The notes beneath the pieces are model-generated. The model worked only from the letters and a program-made list of their open reading frames with translations, had not been told where the DNA came from and searched no databases. This document shows positions 58,651 through 64,000 of a stretch of DNA of 64,000 nucleotides, in pieces (positions within the stretch are counted from its first letter, which is position 1; every line of letters begins with the position of its first letter). A program made the position numbers and the translations under genes. Source of the DNA: Paragordius varius (taxonomy: Eukaryota > Nematomorpha); contig OZ176056.1 in NCBI GenBank assembly GCA_964247055.1, positions 8,246,001 through 8,310,000 on the forward strand. Reading direction: 5' to 3'.

Positions 58651-60190
58651 AAAAACTGGAAATAATTTTATTTATATATTAATTTTTTTTCCTAGAAATA
58701 AAATTTTTACATAATATTATGAATGAAATAGATGTAGAAATGTTTGTTTTCACTAAATAACCAATAAAATTACACAAGTTGTTTTAATTACAATCAATAA
58801 TCAATTACGGTTTTCCTCAAAATCGGAACTGAAAATACCGAAATCTAATTTTTAGTTTTTCGTTCCTTAAATTTAATTTTTTAACAAAACAATATTTTTT
58901 GAAACTTGATGCTAATCTATTGTAGACACAAAATTTTTTTCAACATATTTTTTGAAAAGATAATTAATAAGGTGGAATTAGAATCGTTTCTTTGATTTAT
59001 AGCAGGTCTTAATTAATTTAATTTGTGTTATTAAATATTTTCTTATTTTATGTAGTTTTTAGTTTTTAAATTATTTTCATTAAAAACACCATTGTTAGGG
59101 TATTCGAAATTTTGTAAATGAAATTATTTTAAGCCTGCCACAATAATTTTAATAAAATTACGTAAATAAAGTTTTTCAAAAAATTGAAATATTTTTAAAT
59201 CAAAATGGGCCCAAAATTTTGGGCAAAGACTTAAAACGGGATTTAAAGAACTAGGAGAATCACTGATTTATTCAGTGAATGGATAATGGTTTAAGAATGT
59301 CATTACTAATTATAATATTGTGTGGAAAAATATATATATTTATATATATACCAGGTCTGTCATCTATATATCCATCTATAAACAATATTTATTAAAGTAT
59401 TATTGATACCATTTAACCCTTGAACATAATTTATTCACCCTAATGATGTATTGTGTTGTTGAACAAATCCATAACAAACAATCATTGATATTAAATATTA
59501 ATTTATGGCACATAGTTTATTACTTTTTCTGTTTATGTTAATTTTCGAAATTTTACTTTTTAATTGGGGGAATTTTAAATGTTTAAAGGTAATTTTGAAG
59601 TGTACAAGGGTGAATTTTTTGGGCAAAATTATCCCGAAAACGTGTGGACCCATTCAAATTCAAAAACTTTATTTATTTAACTATTTTGCCAAATATAATC
59701 GGGTTTTTTTGAATTTGAGTCCGTATTTTGCCATTATCCCCCAAAAAACTTTTTAAAGCTAATTTGCCAAAGTTATGAAACTATAAGAAGAATTTATTAT
59801 AGTTATTTTGGATGATTCCTCTATAAAATTGATTTTGGCTTAAATATGAATCTAAGAGTGGACTGGTTTTAAAAACAATTATATAATAATAAAAAAATAA
59901 AGTCAAAAAATAAGAATGTTTTAAACTGTTAATTATTCATTGGATAAATAAAATTTGATGGATTTATAAATAAATTAATATAATTACCTGCAAAGATGCA
60001 CAATGTAATCCAAACCAATAGTTTCATTTACTATGATATATAAAATTTTAAAAAAAGGTTTTGATTGTTTCAAGTCGATGAAAACAAGTACAATAACCTT
60101 TCGTACATTATTGGTTTTTTACCCGAATTAAACGTTATAAATGTTAAATTAATAATAATTAACTATATCAAAATTATTTTTAAACATACC
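45168..60190 (-). CDS. Gene C: second secreted micro-exon gene, function unknown
   Basis: The family is not recognised. A 5' untranslated exon ends at 60190. The coding start at 60027 gives a 13-codon signal-peptide exon (MKLLVWITLCIFA). Then come about 17-20 small exons (15-87 nt), every one a multiple of three and phase 1-1, ending with a TGA at 45168-45170. The predicted product has about 220-240 residues: a polar N-terminal part, a Gly/Ala-rich middle (ALGGAV, EGASIMPAA), one Cys in the core, and an acidic tail (DASETSSL, LSDIEEE, SEFSDTD). It is co-oriented with genes A and D and shares gene A's architecture, but no clear residue-level similarity to it is visible. A decayed mariner and several MITEs lie in its introns. 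Some 15-21 nt exons are less certain than the larger ones. Confidence 0.73.
45980..46003 (-). CDS. Gene C exon, 24 nt, phase 1-1
   Basis: Between atatttacacag and gtaaaa. It reads LSDIEEE. Confidence 0.65.
46230..46256 (-). CDS. Gene C exon, 27 nt, phase 1-1
   Basis: Between ttttattgtag and gtaggt. It reads DASETSSL. Confidence 0.62.
   Translation of the reverse strand, partial: RMHLKPLL
46310..46324 (-). CDS. Gene C exon, 15 nt, phase 1-1
   Basis: Between taactgtaaaag and gtgagc. It reads EFPA and is a small G+C-rich island in A+T-rich sequence. Confidence 0.5.
46395..46409 (-). CDS. Candidate gene C exon, 15 nt
   Basis: Phase 1-1, reading ISTA between cttaatttaaag and gtattt. Confidence 0.4.
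46477..46497 (-). CDS. Gene C exon, 21 nt, phase 1-1
   Basis: Between caacccaattcag and gtataa. It reads SQQIDE. Confidence 0.62.
46673..46935. mobile_element. ACGGACAAAACGT MITE in a gene C intron
   Basis: The best-preserved left end: cagtaaaattaaaat-type start, then tacggacaaaacgtaaaaat. The right end is the inverse and ends in tttttattgta. Confidence 0.7.
47079..47102 (-). CDS. Gene C exon, 24 nt, phase 1-1
   Basis: Between tttttgttag and gtatta. It reads TSRLLNS in phase 1; other phases are open too. Confidence 0.52.
47503..47523 (-). CDS. Gene C exon, 21 nt, phase 1-1
   Basis: Between tatttgtttag and gtaaat. It reads LEADVA. Confidence 0.62.
48065..48255. mobile_element. Palindromic family F3, one-arm fragment
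   Basis: gattatcatggtgcttttgc, then acatttgtggtatatttt, matching the left arm of the 61.4 kb copy. In a gene C intron. Confidence 0.5.
49381..49395 (-). CDS. Candidate gene C exon, 15 nt
   Basis: Phase 1-1, reading SIVL between gtcggaatttag and gtaacc. Confidence 0.4.
49490..49504 (-). CDS. Candidate gene C exon, 15 nt
   Basis: Phase 1-1, reading IIQS between atgcggcag and gttatt. The donor is weak. Confidence 0.3.
49834..49854 (-). CDS. Gene C exon, 21 nt, phase 1-1
   Basis: Between aattattag and a strong gtaaga donor. It reads GERMLG and is G+C-rich. Confidence 0.58.
50266..50682. mobile_element. ATACCATTT-family MITE with expanded right repeat array
   Basis: The left end has two 21-bp units. 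The right end has nine units of the type agggtgaatttgaattgttca between 50485 and 50665, then aaatggtatat. The array is a multiple of three long and therefore produces spurious open frames on both strands (repeats of SPLNNSN and VNLNCSR). It lies in a gene C intron. Confidence 0.75.
51173..51207. repeat. TA microsatellite
   Basis: AT dinucleotide run next to a MITE. Confidence 0.9.
51209..51376. mobile_element. ACGGACAAAACGT-like MITE, diverged
   Basis: acagagaaaacataaaaaca follows a TA tract. The interior is a near palindrome (tttaatctcatataaataaa / tttatatgagattaaag). Confidence 0.4.
51623..51643 (-). CDS. Gene C exon, 21 nt, phase 1-1
   Basis: A very good acceptor (tatttttgttatag) and a gtatgt donor. 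It reads TSLVEQ. Confidence 0.62.
52057..52090. repeat. TA microsatellite
   Basis: AT dinucleotide run. Confidence 0.9.
52654..52686 (-). CDS. Gene C exon, 33 nt, phase 1-1
   Basis: Between aatatgtttag and gtatta. It reads LQQTLKDESR. Confidence 0.68.
53474..53612. repeat. Short direct repeat
   Basis: ggggcctgcctcaggctcta at 53485 and ggggcctgcattaggctcta at 53583, each preceded by accatt, about 98 bp apart. Source unknown. Confidence 0.55.
53672..53743 (-). CDS. Gene C exon, 72 nt, phase 1-1
   Basis: The acceptor is ttatattcttag and the donor is gtaaat. It begins AETELSNVKLTCL and ends NVNQPEIT, holding the only mature Cys I see in this protein. Confidence 0.75.
53945..54497. mobile_element. 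R5: 0.55 kb element with inverted ends
   Basis: gattaaaattggggtacttg at the left and its inverse (taccccaattttaatcgaag) at the right. The interior includes cgtcgaagtagtttg, found inverted in the copy at 15.1-15.7 kb. It lies in a gene C intron beside the 69-nt exon. Confidence 0.6.
54505..54573 (-). CDS. Gene C exon, 69 nt, phase 1-1
   Basis: The acceptor is atagttttgacag and the donor is gtattt. It begins ASEGASIMPAA and ends TVSALVETSE. It stands out as G+C-rich. One end of a 0.55 kb repeat lies just beyond the donor. Confidence 0.7.
54976..54993 (-). CDS. Gene C exon, 18 nt, phase 1-1
   Basis: Between ataatcatag and gtatgt. It reads LLSVG in phase 1. Confidence 0.5.
55340..55360 (-). CDS. 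Gene C exon, 21 nt, phase 1-1
   Basis: Between atttaaatatag and gtatgt. A G+C-rich island reading ALGGAV. Confidence 0.62.
55465..55712. mobile_element. ACGGACAAAACGT MITE in a gene C intron
   Basis: attatacggacaaaacgtgc at the left and tttacgtattgcctgtataa at the right, directly before the mariner relic. Confidence 0.65.
55735..56830 (+). mobile_element. mariner transposon relic (Tc1/mariner), decayed
   Basis: Plus-strand pieces follow mariner transposase order: FDKWVPHNLDKLK (56133-56171, the WVPHEL-type motif), KSGDIVYHELL (about 56350), FHNFEETSDIA (56639-56671) and the terminal VKCVEADVQHFE plus TGA (56742-56777, like KCVEADGQHFE in known mariners). The frame changes repeatedly and stops are frequent, so it is dead. 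A region about 1 kb long is the expected size for mariner; terminal repeats were not identified. It lies in the gene C intron between 57252 and 55360, antisense to the gene, next to a MITE. Confidence 0.8.
57252..57338 (-). CDS. Gene C exon, 87 nt, phase 1-1
   Basis: The acceptor is gcaaatttag and the donor is gtaagc. In phase 1 it begins GLNLILPFTTKLKGS and ends VNKEITNFSDFT. It is the largest internal exon of the gene and is open only in the frame predicted by its neighbours' phase. Confidence 0.7.
57660..57734 (-). CDS. Gene C exon, 75 nt, phase 1-1
   Basis: In phase 1 it begins KKYPSSQMQTQIQ and ends SSIPLTPLTS, before a gtaatc donor. The acceptor follows a TA microsatellite (tatataag). 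A more downstream CAG would give 56 nt, which does not keep phase 1. Confidence 0.55.
57780..57824 (-). CDS. Gene C exon, 45 nt, phase 1-1
   Basis: Between cctcaaattag and gtaaat. It reads IEKPEPNTTFIKED in phase 1, with sequon NTT. Confidence 0.7.
58350..58495. repeat. Tandem direct repeat in a gene C intron
   Basis: aataaaaatattaaaatc followed by ctacctatctataatttttg occurs twice, about 90 bp apart. Confidence 0.5.
58616..58646. repeat. TA microsatellite
   Basis: AT dinucleotide run. Confidence 0.9.
59407..59615. mobile_element. ATACCATTT-family MITE, partial
   Basis: ataccatttaacccttgaac at the left and an inverted caagggtgaatttt unit at the right; the terminus beyond is lost. Confidence 0.5.
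59988..60027 (-). CDS. Gene C first coding exon: signal peptide
   Basis: ATG at 60027-60025. Thirteen codons read MKLLVWITLCIFA plus one base, followed by a gtaatt donor. A charged start, a hydrophobic core and a small residue at the end form a compact signal peptide. An acceptor (tatatcatag) lies 3 bp before the ATG. Confidence 0.75.
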
Positions 60191-60230
60191 AATTCGAGTT
60201 GAGTCTAACCAGTCAATGTAAACAATGTTA
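60190..60230 (-). other. Probable gene C 5' untranslated exon
   Basis: The minus strand reads ACTCGAATTG/gtatgt with the donor after 60190. The transcription start is undefined; the right limit is nominal. Confidence 0.4.
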
Positions 60231-61369
60231 AAAATAATCAGTTATTAGTCACGTAAAAACAAAATACATACATAAAAATGTTATAAAATATTTGATATAT
60301 AAATAAAGTGAACTACAGTAACGAGCTATTGTAGGCATTTCGTTTTTAAATGGCTAAAAGGGGATATTATATGTCTGTCGTGTATAAAATTTACATTTAA
60401 TTAGTTACATATGTAATTGATCACTGTAAATTTTTTCCACTTTTTTTAACATTTAAAATACAGATAGGGCTTAGCTCGTTACTGTATCGAAATGATAAAT
60501 GACATTGAAATACGGTGAAAAGTATTTTTTCTGTTATTATCCAAAATTAAAAAATTATTTTTGTAACATATTAGCTCGAAATATAAATTTTATTTGTGAA
60601 TATGTATTATGTGATCTGAATCGCAAAATATAAGAGGTAATCTTTTCAGTTGGCGGACTTACAGGTATATAAGGCGAATCGCAATTCTCCGTTAAATTTG
60701 AATCAAAAAATTTGTCATTATGGGGAAAAATATTTTATTTTTTTTTTTCAAACTAACTAATATTTATCATACCAATATATCAAATTAAAAAGGGATTAAG
60801 GCTACGAATTTTGATAATTTGCATCTAAACGGAAGTAGAGTATCATTTTTGCAAAACCTCCAATATATATATATATACTAAGCTTACTATAATATTGGCT
60901 GCAAATAAAAACATCTTTTAACTCAGTTTTTATTTGGAATTTACATAAACGAAAACTGTAATTAAATGTTTTGGTATCATTTTGACTTTTGATGGAAAAT
61001 CATACATGATAGTTAATAAAAATAAAAAAATTTTAAACAATAACATTTCGCATTTACCTACAAAGTGCTATTTTCTTTATATAAGCTGTATTTCCTTAAT
61101 TATTCTCTGAAAATATGTAAATATTTGTTTACCTATATTTAATTTTTCTAATATGCGATTAAAAGAAATTTTCTGATTTTGGCAAATAGAATAATTTTTT
61201 AGTATTTTACCACATTAATTAGTTCGATCAAGCTTTGATCTATAAAAAGATATAATTGACAATTATTTATTTCTTTATGCACTCTTTTGTTGTGATTTTT
61301 AACTTAATTATAGCACAATGATTCTTTTAGGTTTGATAAGATTTAATGCCTTGCTCTCTATGTGTTTAC

Positions 61370-62465
61370 ATACACAATGTCCGTAAGAAGATAACCTATT
61401 GAAATATATATTCTGATTAGAATATATCATTATAATCATGGTGCTTTTGGTTTTGACCCTTATGAGTGTTTTAAAAAGGCTATTATACTTTTGTGGTAAT
61501 TACTCCATATCAGAAATGAAATTGCGCCCACAATAATATACACATAATCAGCTATATAAAATATCAAAACAATATTTTTAATTATTATTTTGACGTAAGC
61601 CAACAAATCCCAAAATTTTTCGCTCTTCTATAATGGCTAGTTCACTTAAAATAAAAGTGAAAATGCCGAGATTCCAACATAAAAATTTCAAATATATGCC
61701 AAATTTTTATATTGAAACAATTTTCAAAAACGCAAACCTTTTTTCAAAAATTTAATTTTTAGCAATATTTTGATGAAGCGTGCTTTATATTTTTTGTTGG
61801 ATGCAAACGGTATAAAAACGCTTTAAGACATTATAAAAATACATTTTCATTATAAATCGATGATGCTTAACATTTCTATCACCTTAGGATTCCGATAAAT
61901 ATAATTGTTTAAAAATCCTTTAATTCAAAATTATGAGGTGATAGAAAAATTCAGCATCAAATTATATAGAAATACTGTTATTATTATCTAGCATTGTACC
62001 GTTTGCATCATACCTAAAAACAGTAAAGTACGCTTCAACAAAATTTTGTTGAAAATTAAATTTTAAAAAGTATGAATTTGCAAAAATATTTTTTTTATGT
62101 CAAAATATAGTATGTTTAAATTTTTTATAACGCGATCCCAGCATTTACGTTTATTTTAAGAAAAACCCATTTTAGAAGAGCGTTTGGGAATTATGGAGCC
62201 CACATCTAAGAATCCTAAAAATATTGTTGTGCTTTTGTGTGTAGTTTATGATATATTTTCGTGATGTTTTTGGAATGAAGCCTCTAGCTACAAAAAAAAC
62301 ATATTAAAATCTCAAATTTTGCCATTTTTTGATAGGGAGAACTTACCACAAAAGTGTATGTAACTTTCTTAAATCATTGGTAAAGGGCAAAACCAAAAGC
62401 ACTCATGATATTTTGAATCATTGGAATTTTTGTACCTATCGATTTTTGACGCAGTATTCGAAAAC
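61370..62465. mobile_element. Palindromic element family F3, best copy
   Basis: Inverted arms: atcatggtgcttttggtttt (61436) against aaaaccaaaagcactcatga (62391), acttttgtggtaattactcc against ttaccacaaaagtgtatgta, and ttctatcaccttaggattcc against aattatgaggtgatagaaaa near the centre at about 61905. No coding capacity. It fills most of the space between gene C and the tetraspanin. Confidence 0.65.
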
Positions 62466-63250
62466 CAAAAATTTAAGAATCATTTTTAAGGTATTTATTT
62501 AAAAAAATTCTTCTGTTATTACTACTCTTTCAATTTTTTTTTACAAATTATAACATAAATTCTCAAATATGATATTTCCGATTGCTTTTTATAAATTAAT
62601 TTTGTTTTTAATTTTATTCGAAAAGAAAAATGATTTTATTTTACATATTTTTTCAAAAAAGTGGCCATAATCAAAATTAAAAATTGCTAATAACAAATCT
62701 AGATATTTAAACCTTAACATTCAAAGTAAATAAACTCTGGAGTACATTTAATTTTCATAAACCATATTTTTTAGCCTTAAAAAATCCAGTAAGACAGCCG
62801 AAACTCCGAAAAATATAAAAACATTATATATACTAATTCAGATAATTAATCAACATAAAAGATACCATTTTAAAATATTTTAATTTTGTAAACCCAAATA
62901 TCAGTAAAATCAAGTTATATAGTAAAATTAATTATATTTATTATAGGGCAGTATCAAAGATGGTCAGTTATTGATGAGATGCTTTTCATATAAAAAAAAA
63001 CAATAAATTATAACAGATGGGTTAGTATATAGGTTATAAAACAGGTTAATTAACTTTTATTACAATACTTTATGGATATTTTTATAAAATGCATATTTTC
63101 CAACATACTTTAAACCAAAATATATTAAACAATTTCATTATGTGATTGTAGAGTTGGAATTTTACTATTGGAAATGCTAGAAAAATGCTCCGTTAAATTG
63201 TTTTTTTCAATAAAATCCCTCTTAAAAAGGCAAAAAATATTGATAGGAAT

Positions 63251-63743
63251 TCAATAGTGTGGATATTCTAACCAACGTAAACGCTGTTCCTCAATCTGTG
63301 ATGAAAGCCGTAAGGATAAAAAGATTGCCAGGAGCTGAAAAACAAAAATAAAAAAAATGTTAAAAAAACTAAACAATTTAAATAAAGGCATAACAAAAAA
63401 AATTTCATTTAGCATAAATGGATCAATTATTACACAAGTGCAAAAAAATTTGAAATATAAGGTAAATTTAAGAGAAATATTGAAAATTTTTTATATTGGA
63501 ATTATAAAAATGTATTAATCCTGCCTATAAAATACTAAAATATAAAGTTAATTACTTTAGTAACACTCAAAAAACTAATAAAAAAATTATTTGAAAATTA
63601 TGTAAAAACTAAATATTTTCATAAACCAATGGTATAAGAATTGCTAAAACGACAGTCCCCAACGTAACGGCATGTTCTTCGATCCATTTGGATATGGCTT
63701 TCAAACAACCCGCAGTAAATATTTTATCCTTAATTTCAGTTTC
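63251..63743 (-). CDS. Gene D: tetraspanin, last two exons (partial)
   Basis: Exon 63627-63743 (117 nt, phase 0, acceptor ttttaatag, donor gtttat) reads ETEIKDKIFTAG followed by GCLKAISKWIEEHAV and the start of a hydrophobic stretch. Exon 63251-63334 (84 nt, acceptor gtttttcag) completes it (LLAIFLSLRL) and ends in a cytoplasmic tail SSQIEEQRLRWLEYPHY and a TGA. A conserved Gly-Cys near the end of the large extracellular loop, about 14 residues before the fourth transmembrane helix, and a short charged tail are the C-terminal hallmarks of tetraspanins. The CCG motif and helices 1-3 would lie beyond 64 kb. Tetraspanins organise membrane protein microdomains. Subfamily not assigned. Splicing across 63335-63626 preserves frame. 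Confidence 0.75.
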
Positions 63744-63774
63744 CTATTAAAAAGTGAAATGAAAAGGAATTTTT

Positions 63775-63778
<4 letters not shown>

Positions 63779-63816
<38 letters not shown>
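63779..63816. repeat. TA microsatellite in a tetraspanin intron
   Basis: AT dinucleotide run directly before a truncated MITE. Confidence 0.9.
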
Positions 63817-63818
<2 letters not shown>

Positions 63819-64000
63819 TTTGTACTTCAAGAGTGTCCTTGAACAGTTCAGTTGGTCCTTGAACAGTTCAAGTTGGTCCTTTGACTTTTTTGTTTTGTTT
63901 TTAACTTTTATCAATCAAATCGTAAATAATTATCTATTTTATTGTTTTTAACCGTATTTCTATTATTTAACATAAATTTTAAATCGATATCAACTTTTAA
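63816..64000. mobile_element. MITE variant 2, cut by the window edge
   Basis: catttgtacttcaagagtgt followed by two to three ccttgaacagttcaagttggt units, as in the copy at 9301-9850. It follows a TA microsatellite. Confidence 0.5.

Noticed and set aside
1-64000. CRISPR arrays, bacterial operons, tRNA or rRNA genes
   Set aside because: Direct repeats here are MITE-internal arrays or microsatellites; no cloverleaf with the usual A and B boxes and no rRNA-like sequence was recognised by eye.

Overview
This is a very A+T-rich window (about three quarters A+T or more by eye). It has long TA microsatellites, many non-coding DNA-transposon relatives and small exons with GT-AG introns, so it is a metazoan nuclear genome. 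The A+T level, the mariner/hAT/RTE-type relics and the gene architecture would suit a sap-sucking insect (an aphid or relative). That is an inference; a flatworm-type genome is the main alternative. None of the long open frames found by simple six-frame translation is a host gene. The real genes are split into exons of 15-90 bases and must be read from splice signals.

I reconstruct four host genes. Gene B (plus strand, 280-3516, 5' part outside the window) ends in small exons. Gene A (minus strand, about 33.9 kb down to 8.36 kb) begins with a signal peptide and continues through about 18 coding exons, most of 15-57 bases. Gene C (minus strand, about 60.2 kb down to 45.17 kb) also begins with a signal peptide and has about 18-21 coding exons of 15-87 bases. 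Gene D (minus strand, 63.25-63.74 kb, continuing beyond 64 kb) is the C-terminal end of a tetraspanin. In A and C every internal exon that I accept is a multiple of three in length and splits codons after base 1 at both ends (phase 1-1), so exons can be skipped, duplicated or shuffled without loss of frame. The predicted proteins are small (about 220-250 residues), secreted, mostly hydrophilic and acidic, low in cysteine, and some carry N-glycosylation sequons. They resemble in architecture, not in recognisable sequence, the bicycle effector genes of aphids and the micro-exon genes of schistosomes.

Within gene A, a triplet of exons (about 54, 36 and 51 bases) has been tandemly amplified: two clear copies (16.1-14.3 kb and 13.2-11.9 kb) and a diverged third (11.1-10.2 kb). 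The duplicated introns carry mobile elements that came in before and after the duplication.

The rest is mobile-element sediment. There is a 1.25 kb element with terminal inverted repeats (4030-5276), an RTE-like LINE relic in a gene A intron (17.7-19.5 kb) and a 1.2 kb near-perfect palindrome (27.68-28.90 kb). A broken Gypsy-type LTR fossil complex (about 36.8-41.1 kb) is interrupted by a 1.4 kb hAT element with an 8-bp target duplication. A decayed mariner lies in a gene C intron (55.7-56.8 kb). A second palindromic family occurs at 24.9, 48.1 and 61.4-62.5 kb. At least two MITE families recur many times; one has inverted ends built from expandable tandem repeats of about 21 bp.
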